Source: Harmothoe impar (Eukaryota; Annelida; Polychaeta; Phyllodocida; Polynoidae). From it: a stretch of 64,000 nucleotides of DNA. A model generated the notes under the pieces. It was not told the origin of the DNA. It searched no databases and saw only the letters and a program-made list of their open reading frames with translations. The translations under genes were made by a program, and so were the position numbers. The stretch covers positions 20,494,618 through 20,558,617 of the forward strand of contig OX381714.1 in the NCBI GenBank assembly GCA_947462335.1. The letters are read 5' to 3'. Within the stretch, counting starts at the first letter, position 1. The number at the start of each line of letters is the position of its first letter. Of the stretch, positions 34,601 to 45,259 are shown piece by piece.

Positions 34601-35285
34601 GATGTATTAAACCAGTATATTATTCGGTGCATGATCTGCCATGGCGTCATAGTGTTTCAATGTGCCATGGTTGTTATGATGCATGAAACCAGCCCTCGCA
34701 AGTGTTACTTTAAGGCAGAATGCGGCTCCTAACCCTCTTAGGGCCATAACCCACTAGCCGATTTGGAGGCATTATCGGCCAATACACCCTCAACAAACAG
34801 ACCCAATGCAGTACTTTGTAGTACATGTATAATTTTGTGGATGTATCGGCCGATAATGCCACCAAATCGGGTAATGGGTTATGGCCCTAAGGGTCCCATA
34901 CTGATTCAATGTCATTCAATTAATGTCATGATGCACGAATGTAGCACTGGCGAGCTACTTGCTGGGGCTACATTCAGGCATCATATCAACAAAGAGCATA
35001 ATGCATTAATGCATTATGAAGCCCTTCAAGGGTTAAAGAGTTAATGGGCAATATAGCTAATACTGACGGTGTTTCGATGCAGTGGGCGGCGGTGACGAGC
35101 CATGTCTCACTGATGATGGCAGCACCACAGCCGTGTGAGTATCTGGTGGAGGACAGGTAGCCCAGGGAGCACTGCCACGGCCAGTCTGAGATGGATGCGT
35201 CCTCACCACCAATGATGTAGGGTAGACGACGCCCCAGGGTGGGCGCGGCCAGGCACAGACCCAGGAGGAACAGGTGAAGCATCAT
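31637..35285 (-). CDS. Chymotrypsin/elastase-like serine protease A (5 exons)
   Basis: Exons 35068-35285, 33718-33796, 33357-33519, 32328-32479 and 31637-31795 join in frame through GT-AG introns into 256 residues. Residues 1-18 are a signal peptide. A very short propeptide ends RRLPY just before IIGG (residue 24), so activation would need cleavage after Tyr rather than Arg/Lys. The catalytic triad is intact: His68 (TAAHC), Asp113 (GNDIAVI) and Ser207 (GDSGGP). The specificity pocket lacks the trypsin Asp: the residue six before the Ser is Gly, with Gly (SWG) and Ser at the other two pocket positions, so a chymotrypsin- or elastase-like preference is inferred. A CATAAAAG box lies at 35329-35336, about 45 bases above the ATG. 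A secreted digestive enzyme is the likely role. Introns host several MITEs. Protease B is its tandem paralogue. Confidence 0.9.
32690..32762. repeat. Short tandem repeat GCGACCTG
   Basis: Several copies of GCGACCTGGCGACCTGG and neighbours lie in an intron of protease A; a G run of about 14 follows at 32850. Confidence 0.7.
33050..33214. mobile_element. 165-bp MITE (TAGGGTAGATTCACC ends)
   Basis: TAGGGTAGATTCACC and GGTGAATCTACCCTA are inverted. The arms continue with GTCGGACAC...TGAGACG words. It lies between exons 3 and 4 of protease A. Confidence 0.78.
34450..34738. repeat. ATGCATCATG-family repeat copies
   Basis: CGTGATGCATGAATGCAGCT, then AAGAGCTGCATCAGAGCAG, then TTATGATGCATGAAACCAGC indicate one or two degenerate copies inside intron 1 of protease A. 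A smaller relic (CAATGCAGCCCTGGTGATTG) is at 33625-33680. Confidence 0.5.
34739..34890. mobile_element. Foldback MITE, family 1b
   Basis: The ends TTAGGGCCATAACCC and GGGTTATGGCCCTAA enclose CCGATTTGGAGGCATTATCG-type arms. The whole unit matches the reverse complement of the copy at 37453-37600 almost base for base. It lies in intron 1 of protease A. Confidence 0.82.
34900..35042. repeat. ATGCATCATG-family palindromic repeat
   Basis: CATGATGCACGAATGTAGCA, the central GGCGAGCTACTTGCTGGGGC, the mirrored ACATTCAGGCATCAT and the terminal GCCCTTCAAGGGTTAA are all present; one of the clearest copies. Confidence 0.65.
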
Positions 35286-35328
35286 GACTGCTGCAGGTGT
35301 GATGTGTGTGAGGGCACCGAGGGGGCTG

Positions 35329-35336
35329 CTTTTATG
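35329..35336 (-). promoter_or_regulatory. TATA-like box of protease A
   Basis: CATAAAAG on the minus strand, about 45 bases above the start codon. It implies a 5' UTR of roughly 15-25 bases, usual for pancreatic-type protease genes. A CACCTGCAG word closer to the ATG could alternatively be an acceptor. Confidence 0.45.
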
Positions 35337-35339
35337 TAC

Positions 35340-37327
35340 CCGGAACAAGGTTGGGGAACAATAGGTATATGTTTCACCTTTACACCAGGGTAAGAGGATG
35401 TGTGCTAATATAATTGTTGCCTACCAATGGAGGGCAATCCGTTATCATTTTCAGGTTGCTTTATTTGCCCATTTTGAACAGCAAGTCATGGAAATGGGTA
35501 CAAATAATAAGTAGTAAGGTAGGAGCTGATTTTCTACTTGGGGGCACAGAATATGAAACTTTCTTTTTCGTTATGGCCTTGCTTGATAATTGTATCATAC
35601 CATAGCAGAGCCTTGGGAACACACGTTCAAATCTCAATATGGTTATCCTTTATGGAGCGCATAATCCATTTATATGCCATGCCGTTGATCACCATCATGC
35701 ATGCATACAGCCCTTGTGAGTAGCTTGTAAGTGTACATTCAAGGACCATGTCAACCATTCTGGACAGAGTGTATCAACCCCGTAGAGGTGGTGGGATATG
35801 GCTACAGAGGTGGTGTGATGCATCCCGACACCATGACGACAAAGGGCATCAACGCATCAAGTATCAAAGCACCATGCGGCCCTTAAAGGGTTAAAGTCAC
35901 GACTAACCACATGAATGTTTCCGGTTGTAGACGTAGGAATGAACAGCTGGCGTTCTCTATTCAGGATATCTCACCAAGTGACAACCTTACAATCTTTATA
36001 TACTATACTAACCCTTTCAGGATGATAGAGTAGCTTTTCAGTGCTTCATTAAAACATCATGCCGATCATCAAACCCTGGGATGATACATTTTTTGATATT
36101 AAAGAAACTGATTGCGATGTGGTTATTAGTATTGATCAGTTTGTTGATATGATTTCAATGATACTGTCTCTGAGGGTTCTACATGTATGATGATGATAAA
36201 TGTTGCCTCTAGGAAACATGCTGTCTTTAAAGGGTTTAAATAGAATGCATGGGTTAAGATTTGTATTCCGTTTAATTGGTCTAATTTCAATGAAACAGTC
36301 TTCCGATGATGCTATATTTTTGAGAGATTATTGTTTATTGAATATGTACCCCGTTACCCAAACACAAATTGTTGAACATACCCCCTCCCCGAATTAACAA
36401 ATAAATCACTATGCAACAGGTAATTTGGTACATAAACACAGTATTACTATAAACCTGTATCTCAGCTTCAATCATCCATATATGGCCACTATATTAATTT
36501 GACAAGATGTCCTTCTTTATTCTTGGAGCTTTCAGCCTGGTCTGAAAAACGACCACAGGGCATTCTCACATCTGGCACCTGACCCCATAGTAGACTAGAA
36601 CAGTTCTAGGATTGTGAGTGGCATACGGTTGGTGGTAATGCCATTCAAATAATACATGGATAATGGAGATGAACCACCCGGGTTTATTACATAAAATTGT
36701 TTAACAAATTAAAGAGCAGGGTACAGATTACCAATGATACTATTATTTCTTACCTGTTTTACCTTGAGTCTGAGTTTGAGTTTGAATAGCCTTTATTTTC
36801 ACTTTCATTTATAACAGTTACAACAATCTGATTCATGATAACCAATATGAAAATTCAGGCAGGCTGCATTTAGGATTTTTCATCCCATTTATGGCTGCAA
36901 CCTCTAAACTGTGACATTGTATTTTCGTAGCTGCTTGTATAACAAAGATTACAACAAAAGAGCCTATAGCTAAACAGTAGTAATATCAATATGGACTGTA
37001 TTTCTACACAATTCCTGGTGCAGGGACGTTACATATAGTTTTTACTAGAAGCCAGGGGTTGAAAGTCTTGTTTGATCCTGGTGACAATTATTAAGAATTG
37101 CGATGAGGATATTACATGTCGGATACTCCTAAAATACGCAGTGCTTAATAACTTGAAAAATGATTATAATAACAAAATACAATGCCATGGAAGAGAACAA
37201 CACTTAAAATAACTCTTGTATTTGAGATTTTATTTAGCAGAGGGAATGAAACATATATGCTGCAGAGGGTGCTGGAGGGTGCTGATTGGCTGGTATAGCC
37301 ACAACAACCACACTACACAGCGTGTAC
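35340..37327. other. Spacer between the two protease genes
   Basis: Two degenerate ATGCATCATG-family repeats (about 35670-35895 and 36010-36235, the second ending TTTAAAGGGTTTA) lie in otherwise unremarkable AT-rich sequence. No exon supported. Confidence 0.4.
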
Positions 37328-37455
37328 TAAGGGTAATTTTCCATTGGCTGATTTAGAGGTGATCAGCAGGCAATCAGCATGACAATCGGCAGGTGGACCC
37401 GTAACAATCTATCGGCCGACAGCACCTCCAAATCTGTTAATGAAAAATGGACCTA
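37328..37455. mobile_element. Foldback MITE, family 1
   Basis: TTTTCCATTGGCTGATTTAG with GAGGTGATCAGC faces CAGCACCTCCAAATCTGTTA. It is a diverged relative of the element at 12158 and directly abuts the next MITE. Confidence 0.65.
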
Positions 37456-37600
37456 AGGGCCATAACCCATTACCCGATTTGATGGCATTATCGGCCGATA
37501 CATCCACAAAATTATACTACAAAGTACTGCATTGGGTCTGTTTGTTGAGGGTGTATTGGCCGATAATGCCTCCAAACCGGCTAGTGGGTTATGGCCCTAA
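37453..37600. mobile_element. Foldback MITE, family 1b, inverted relative to 34739
   Basis: It has the same TTAGGGCCATAACCC ends as the copy at 34739 and nearly the same 145-bp interior read on the opposite strand. It sits edge to edge with the related family-1 MITE. Confidence 0.82.
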
Positions 37601-38444
37601 GTGCATCATGCCAACTTCGTTTTGAGTGATTTAAAAACACACAAAAGCCGAGTTCTTCACAGATGCAGTGTTGACAACAGATGGCATAGTCCATAAGCAT
37701 GCTGACATCAAAGGGTTAGACTCCAGTATTGGTTCTGACCCAATCTCTGAAGTAAGACATCCTTGTGTGGACGGAGAGTTCCCTGGGGTGACAGTTAGTA
37801 CAAGAAATAGGTGAAATGGTTTGGCACTTCCGGCAGAAAGCATGAAATTTGGTATACAGGGGTTTTAAGACGTGCTGAACCCGATTCTAAAAGGATACAT
37901 CCATTTTTTATTAATGTGACTGCATGTAAAACAACATTGAAAAAATAAAGTAAAAGTTTAACTTTTTTTTCTTCACAAATATATATTAATCATTTTAGAA
38001 TTGAATAAAATTCAAAAGATAATCCAGATGATAGAAACCAATATGCATGTATTTATTGCATGTGAAAAAGTAGTGTTCAGATCGATGGCTATGCATAAAA
38101 TGGTGGTAATTTGCACCTATATTCATTACTGCTTTCTATTAACCCAAAAAGTCATTTGGTCAAACCTGTTGTGCATAATAGGTCAACAAACCCTCATCAT
38201 AATAATGCATCTTGGTTGTTTAAACCTTTCCATATGACATAAATCATAAACTAACACTCCTAATGCCATAATTTATTCCATTTAATCCTTAACCATTGTC
38301 CTTAATGCATGTATATACTTAGCACTTGTTAGAGAAAGACAGGATACATACTGCTCACATGGATGTTGGTGGTTGGTTATGTAAATGTAAACATGTCATA
38401 TAATCATATTACTGGTTATTGGGTAATATCTTTGCATACTCTCT

Positions 38445-38745
38445 AGGACAGAGCAGCGTAATGTAGAATAGAACCAGGCAGAGTAAGACAGGGCAAAACA
38501 GAGCAGTGTAATGTTGTGTAAATTAGGGTAGATCAAACTAAAGCACAGAAACTTACAGTACACAGTAGAGTAGACACTTAAGTACAGAGTAGAGTAAACA
38601 AAGGCAGAGAAGGACAGGGCCATGTAGAGCAGAGAAGGGCAGAGCAAGGCGGAGCAGTGTAATGTAAAGCAGGGTAGAGTAAGGCAGAGCAGAGTAATGT
38701 AGAATAGAGCCAGGCAGAGTAAGGCAGGGCAAGGCAGAGAGGGCA
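38445..38745. repeat. Degenerate pentamer array (AGAGC/AGGGC/AGTAA)
   Basis: About 300 bases of five-base-period units such as GCAGAGTAAGGCAGGGCAAG. The 116-codon minus-strand frame here is a repeat artefact. Confidence 0.85.
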
Positions 38746-39055
38746 AAAGTCCAGGGGATAGATGTCCCAGGGGGTAGATGTCTAGAGGGAGGTGTCCAAG
38801 GGGGAGGATGTCCTAGAGGGTAGATGTCCTAGGGAGTAGATGTCCCATGGGGTAGATGTTCAGGGGTAGGTTGTAAAGTGGTAAAAGTTGTAAAGGGGTA
38901 AAAGTTCAGGGGATAGATGTGTAAGGGGTAGATGTTCTAGGCAGTAGATGTCCCAGGGGGTAAATGTCCAGAGGTAGATGTCCAAGGGGTTGGATGTCCT
39001 AGGAGCTAGATGTTGTAAGGGGGTAGATGTCCAGGGGGTAGATGTCTCAGGAGGT
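38746..39055. repeat. Minisatellite, unit near CCAGGGGGTAGATGT
   Basis: About 16 imperfect units of 15-19 bases (GTCCAGGGGGTAGATGTCC and variants) in tandem, directly next to the pentamer array. Confidence 0.88.
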
Positions 39056-39086
39056 TACCAATAGAAGAGGAAGATGAGGATGGGGC

Positions 39087-39760
39087 ATATGCAGGGGTAA
39101 ACACTAACGCTGGCCTTGGAGCCAATGGCCCGTAGTATTGGGTCAGGGCTCGCAGTTTTCTGAAGGATTACCTTCCTATGGGCCCGGGTGGCTCACAGGA
39201 GTGCAGGGGGAAAATTCAAGGAGAATATGTCGTTATCAAAATAGCTATTATGTTATATATCTTTGGAAAGGGAAAATCACCATGAAGCCAGCCATTCTGG
39301 TACATAGACAAAACTCCACGCCATTGACATACATGCACATCATATTTCATGAGTTGAAGCTGGGTCATATCACACGATGCCGAATGCTGAGTGTGATATG
39401 ACCCAGCTTCAACGAGTGATGTATGATGTACAGGTATGTCAATAAGTGGGGTTGTGTGTTTATTACATGGCCCTACAGTCTTTAAATGAAGAAAATCAAC
39501 AAATTTAAAGGCCATGGAGTATGGCTACACCGTACTCCATGGGGGCATGGAGTATGGAGCTCCCATATGCTTAGCATGGAGAAGGCTGTACCAACATGTA
39601 ATAAAGTCTGAATCTATCTTGAGCAGATATTTGGTTTTCCCTTTAAGAAAAGTAAAATATATATTCTGGGCCCACAGTTTTAGGTCCGGGCCCATGTATT
39701 TCTCAGGCTATGGGCCTGGGTAGACCATGGCTGAAAAAGTTAGTGTCTACCCCTGCATAT
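39087..39760. mobile_element. TIR element (ATATGCAGGGGTA ends) nested in the transposon
   Basis: ATATGCAGGGGTAAACACTAAC at the left faces GTTAGTGTCTACCCCTGCATAT at the right. A CAGGGGT terminus recalls hAT elements, but no clean 8-bp duplication is visible. It contains the large hairpin at 39316-39450. Confidence 0.65.
39316..39450. repeat. Large near-perfect hairpin
   Basis: GTTGAAGCTGGGTCATATCA and TGATATGACCCAGCTTCAAC are perfect arms around a 17-base loop. Pairing extends outward through TTGACATAC/GTATGTCAA to the CCAC/GTGG words. Confidence 0.85.
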
Positions 39761-41896
39761 CCCTAGCACATTATGACCCTTTATCCAGTCAACTTCCGTA
39801 CATCCTAGTCTGGATGCCTAGAGATCCACCATTACATGATCAGAATTTGGACAAAAGCAGATCAAACTTGAGAATCCATGTGTGCTATGATGTCTTGAGT
39901 AAGCATGCTTAAAACTAACGCACAATCTAATGAACAGAGAGATGGTGGTATAGTCACTACTGACTATGGGTATTATTATCAGTGAAGAAACATACACACA
40001 GAGACACAGCACGACACATAGACAGAGACACAGGCAGACACACAAATAGACAGAGCAGATGACCATGTTAGTGTTTTCTTATACATGTACATGTTTAGTT
40101 GGTTTCTGACCTTTGACCTTAATTTTGACCTTGATCATTCCTAGATGGCATCATACAGATAGCAGATTTGGAATGAGCATTATCATATTACCCTAGTTCA
40201 CCCCTATTATAGTGTGTAAGCCCATCTTATTAACATGTGTGATATTTAATTGGATTATTCTTTATTTTCACACTTTTTTAGTTTAATGTAATTTTTCATT
40301 TGGAAGTACTTTTCAAAAATCATGTATCCTCTTTGATATGAGTTCAGTATTATGTAAAGACCCTGTGTGCAACTTTTCATGTTTTCTGCCAGAGGTGCCA
40401 AATACCTGCTAAACTTGTTACATATTTACTCTACTAAGTCGGCCAGGCCCCACGAGGTGACGCCCACAAGCTGGTATAAACTGCCTACTTTACACACCAG
40501 TGGTCCACCACTGTCTCCCTGAAAATGAAATTGAAATGATGATAAATGTTGAGAACATTTTCCCCCATACCATGGCTAGAGCAGTACTTGCAGTGCATCA
40601 ATTTTGGCAATCTAGAAAACCCGTTGGGCATCCATGAAGGAGGCTGTCAATGGGTACACACAAGCTTCTGATATATTAGGACCTGACTGGTTTGTTTTCA
40701 TAGATAGCTTAAGTGCTTTAAACTATAGTGGGGCAGATACTACATTAAATCTAATGGTAATCTAGATTTTAAGATTGCTATGAAAAAAGATAACATTGTC
40801 AAAGAATTTAACAGAGATTAGGAAGTAAAAATTTCCCCTTAAATGCTAAGGCTCCTGCAGTTTGGCGCAACAGGCTATCTGCAGTGTGATTGTTAAGAAG
40901 CACAATATGCATTGATGCTATCCATGGAAGTAGTTGTCTTACATTACATGACCCTATGCCGGTGTCGCCGGTACACACAATGTCATGTCCGTCGTTGATG
41001 CAGTCACCCCACCCGGTCAGCTTACAGAAGTAGTTGGTGTGGACGTTCACCTTAGCCTCCTGCAGAATCACAGGCAGGTCTCTGCTTCCTGTACCAACTA
41101 GGTCAAGTAGGGTGAGGATGTATTATTATTACTAATATATTAATATAGCTATATCAAAATGTTATGAGAGTGGTGATAACCCTGCAAACAACATCTTAAG
41201 AGCAGCTGGAGACACTATTTGGGCATGATCTTTTTGAAAACTGTGTATGTTCTTGGATAGCTTTTCTCGGGAATTACAGATGTGTGTCTCAGTAACAATG
41301 CTCGCGATATTCGAGCATGTATGTGATCGCTGACTTAACCCCAATGCTTACCCTGTGTATAGCCCCATCCTGTAATATAACAATCTTCATTTCCGTCTTG
41401 GTCGAAGCTGGCCAGCCTGATAGCTTTGACTGTGTCACTGAATGTCATCTTGTCGACCTGCATCACCGTGATGTCGTTGGGTAAGGTGCCTGCACCTTCA
41501 TTGTAACGCTCATGCTGAGGAAGGGGGAGAATGGTGCAGATGGAAAAACGGCACAAGAGGAATTGTTACTCCACTGACTGCATGAATGTTTGCTTCTAAG
41601 CAAATTAAAAATCCTTAAAGTAACCCTTTAAGCATCTTTAATTCCAGTTTATGCCAACTAAGACGCTCAAATGCCATTATGCCTTTTCCATGACATTTCC
41701 ATGACATTTTCTGAACTTAAATCTGCTTAACGGTTTCCTTTGGTTTGCTTAAATGCAAACATTCATGCAGTGATCACACGATGTATACAGCACTGTTCGT
41801 GTTTATCTCCCCAAAAGCTGTAAGCTCTATGATTGTATCCATGAGAGGGTTCTTGATTTTCGTTTGACACGTTTATTGTACTTATCATCATAACAA

Positions 41897-42792
41897 CACT
41901 GTAAACAAATTTCTGGGAAAATAACGGAGATTCACTGGCACCACCGGATGCTGGACTTTCACCGTTATCTTTACGGTCACCGTTTTTTCCTAAGTCACCA
42001 TTATTTTTACGGAACTGTCACCGCTATTTTTAAACAAGAAATCTCCGTTCTAATTTTTTTTAACAGTGATTCTCGGTACCGTTAAAATAATGGTGATTCA
42101 CTGGCACCACTGGGTGCCGGATTTTCACTGTTATTTTAACGGTCACTGTTTTTCCCAAAGTCACCGTTATTTCTACCGAACTGTGAATCACCGTTATTTT
42201 AACAGAATACAAAACACTGTATTCTAATTCAGTGCCTAAACAATAATTGTAATGGTATTTTGTGTAATTTAACTGATTTATCCAAGTGTTATTAAGTTCA
42301 TTTATCCCCCTATCTCCATGCTCAATATGGTTCCAAACCCAATTTGGTGCCAATCAGCAATATCATCTTAGTGTCAAGACTTCAGACCATTAGGAATCAG
42401 TCGATGAAAGCCTTATAGAATGCTTCATGACACTTTGTAATACCAGTCTATGAGCAGAAGTCACTCTAGGATGGCTACAGAGCAAACCTTACAGCTGTGT
42501 CTGTATATATTTCTCATCACCACAAAAATGGTGTTCCTAGCATCTAGGAAAATCTCTTCATGAACCAAACTGCCACCTGGTGTGATAAAACTGAGATCAA
42601 TTAAACGTAGCTTCACCTTAAAATAAACTGTGTTTCACTGTAAAAATAAACGGTGTCTCACTGTACTGGATTACGGATATTTAAAGTAAATTTGATTGAT
42701 TTTACATTGCCTCACCGTAATCATATGTTATGATGAATCACCGTAAAATTTTACACTGATTCTCCGTATATTCAACGAATATTTTTACAGTG
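41897..42792. mobile_element. TIR element made of ACGGTGATTCAC/AACGGTCAC motifs
   Basis: The ends CACTGTAAAC...AACGGAGATTCA and TGATTCTCCGTATA...TTTACAGTG are inverted. Between 41940-42205 and 42615-42780 there are many CACCGTTATTTTAACGG-like words in both orientations. The centre is plain AT-rich sequence. It lies in intron 2 of protease B. Confidence 0.6.
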
Positions 42793-43384
42793 AAGTATTG
42801 ATGCAAAACATGGCATATCACAACTGTATAAGCGCTCAAATGAGATGAATAACATGTGTACAAACCAGACAATCAGTCGTGCCATACATTATAGATCTGC
42901 TAATGCACACCTATTAATTTGATGGAGCCCCTTTACCCAGCTATTAATGATACCGACTAGTCGAATGCATGCTTGTGTAGTTAAAGTTTATTTAGTGTTG
43001 TAAAATATACCTGATTTGTTGAGCTTCACCCACCTGAATGACGCGTCTTACAGGAGTCGTGATTCCACTTGTGCGATTAATAGTTCCACATCGGATCCAA
43101 TTCTCACCCCTTTCCCATAGAATAAAAGATTCATGAAGATACTTTGTTAAACAAAGTTGATGTCATTATGAAAGACAAATCCGGTGTGTTTCCTACTTTA
43201 TATTTGACTAGGTGGTGGGGGGAGAGGAAAAGGGGGTCACAATATTGGGGACATTTTCATAACATTTTTGAACATGCTGTGAGATCATGCAGTTACGTTA
43301 AAGTAACTATTTCAGGAATACTTAAACATGCCCCAAACACAGCTTTGGGAGGATTATTAACTACAGAAAAACAAGCATGTAGTA

Positions 43385-43512
43385 GTTAAACCACTGCCAG
43401 ACTCCTGTACACAGGATAATGCTACAGTCTAGGCTGATTATGAGTCGGCAGACGAGTGTGTTCAGCCGTGACTGTCGCATTATCCTCAGTGCAGGGGTCT
43501 GGAGTGGTTTAC
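43385..43512. mobile_element. 128-bp MITE
   Basis: GTTAAACCACTGCCAGACTC and CAGGGGTCTGGAGTGGTTTAC are inverted, with GGATAATG/CATTATCC further in. It lies in intron 1 of protease B. Confidence 0.78.
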
Positions 43513-43547
43513 CTATAACTTATGCCTCACCACTCTGTCACCAGTGG

Positions 43548-44474
43548 TAGGGTGGCCGGAGTATTTTTATAAATCGATCTGACAAGTATGTATCTTATAT
43601 ACAGAGAAAGCTCCAATATTCGCATTGAACAATCTCTTAATGTGATCTTTATTCTTTTCATAGGAAATGGATGATAGATGATTAGAATAACCTCACCCCT
43701 CTCACCTGTCTGACAGCTTTTGATATTTCTAGAGTGTACATACATAGCTCACTCATAGCACAGGGCTGCTGCAGTGTCAAAGGTCTAAACTAAAGAACAA
43801 CTGATCGCCTTGTTGGCTGTCTCTTTAACCTATACAACAGGGGTGCCATCTAGTGTTAATTGAATGATATAATCTTTGGATTATGACTCAAATACCCCTA
43901 AATGACCCCCAGCAGATGGCCTGACACTGGCTGGCGGTAGGTTGTATCAATTCCATTCCAAATGCATCATTTTGAGTTGATTTAGCTCTATATCCAGTAA
44001 TTTACCGTGAACTACCAATTAAAAACTTCTATGAAAAAATTAGCTCTGAAAATAGGCAATTTTTGGAGCCTTGTCTCAAAAAGATACAAATTTCTTAATA
44101 TGTTATAGTACCCCCATGGGATACCTGCATTCAAGACGCTTCACTCAAAAAAAGAATCTCGCTGATACATGGCTTTGCAATCAAGTAGTGCCCATTCTCC
44201 CAAATGATAGCTGCAGGTGATTACTCACTATACAGCTCAGGACAGACTCAACATCTGATGGTCAGTCAACATTGTCCCTAAATTACAGCATCTAATACAG
44301 TTTTGTATGCTTATTCCAGCCTGTGTATGATGGACCTATTCAAAATCTCTCTATGCAAATTTACTGGAAGTCTCTATCTGCTCCCCAGTTAAAATAGGGG
44401 CATATCATAAAAGGGTCATTTAACATAGGATCAGATACGGACTGGGCGATCAGCTAGACCCTCCGGCCACCCTA
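43548..44474. mobile_element. 0.93-kb TIR element with 9-bp TSD
   Basis: TAGGGTGGCCGGAG and CTCCGGCCACCCTA bound it. TCACCAGTG at 43538-43546 and TCACCAGCG at 44475-44483 look like a 9-bp duplication with one change and an extra G at the left junction. No transposase. A 9-bp duplication would fit MuDR-like elements, but the terminal repeats are short. Confidence 0.6.
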
Positions 44475-45259
44475 TCACCAGCGTTGATTGCCTTGTACAC
44501 AAAATACAGAGAGGCCGTTTTCCTTTGTCTTTTCACCCAGGTGTGGTATAAGTAGAATTAGACTATGAATCTTTGCTGGGGTTAATATCAACATAAATTA
44601 TTAGGGAGGAAGGGTGGAAAAATGAATGCAACATTTCAAATGCTTTTGTGCATACATATTCAAACAGTATATGACACATTTTTCAACTTATTGAAAAAAA
44701 CTTAAGTGAAGATCTGCTCGTACATAATAGCCACTTCAATTATTAAGAGGGAGGACTTCAATAAAATCAATTTAAGATCTGGGTTTAGCAAACCCATGAA
44801 CTCACGGTGTGTCGATGCAGTGTGCGGCAGTGACGAGCCAGTACTCGTTGATGATGGCAGCACCGCAGTAATGTCCCACCTCATTGTTACCCAGGGAGCA
44901 CTGCCACGGCCACCTGGTAGCACTGTCTACAGCGCTGCCACCAATGATGTAGGGAAGACGGGCCCCCAGACAGGGCACCACGAGGGCCAGGCTGACCAGA
45001 AGGAGGAGCCTCAGAAGCATGGTTTGGGGATGTAAGAGCAGTATTAGAAAGTGTCGTGCGCTTCGGATCTATTTGGAGCTATACCTTAGATGATGTTGCA
45101 GTCATAATCTATAAGCTATATTATAGCTGATAACATGGTCTGTTGGGGATGTTTTATACATTGAGCTAGATATATTAGTCTGCCATATTTATCTCAAGTG
45201 GTATCAATGTACTTTGTGTGCATCTGCTGTTGGTTCTCACACAGTCCTCAATTATAGAT

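Larger units (their letters stand above)
37798..40434. mobile_element. 2.64-kb non-autonomous TIR transposon inside protease B exon 5
   Basis: Both ends match for about 120 bases when one is reversed. Shared words in order: GTA(C/G)A, AAATA, TTTGGCAC, GGCAGAAA, CATGAAA, ACAGGG, GAAC, AGGATACAT and ATTTTT. TA lies at both junctions (37796-37797, 40435-40436), the duplication typical of Tc1/mariner-type elements. No transposase frame is present. The interior contains two minisatellites and another TIR element. Confidence 0.8.
37716..45020 (-). pseudogene. Chymotrypsin/elastase-like serine protease B, last exon split by a transposon
   Basis: Exons 44806-45020, 43034-43109, 41352-41514, 40943-41088 and the start of exon 5 (40518 down to 40437) read in frame. 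They give a signal peptide, RLPY before IIGG, His67, Asp111 and Ser203 (GDSGGP). The frame then runs into foreign sequence after SWGLADL and stops two codons later (40426-40428), about 26 residues short of protease A. The missing C-terminal piece lies at 37716-37795, encoding TNCHPRELSV...YFRDWVRTNTGV, which matches the end of protease A. Between them is a TIR transposon (37798-40434). Removing it together with one TA leaves the pieces one base out of frame, so a second small lesion is likely. The truncated product would lack the Cys pairing with Cys191 and the C-terminal helix, so it is probably inactive. The 3' splice site of exon 2 is weak (TATGGGAAAG). Confidence 0.85.

Noticed and set aside
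37716..37795. The piece as part of an independent third protease gene
   Set aside because: Only the part absent from protease B is present, it starts exactly at a TIR end, and no other protease exon lies nearby; not fully excluded.
38396..38746. 116-codon hydrophobic minus-strand frame
   Set aside because: It is a translation of the pentamer array.
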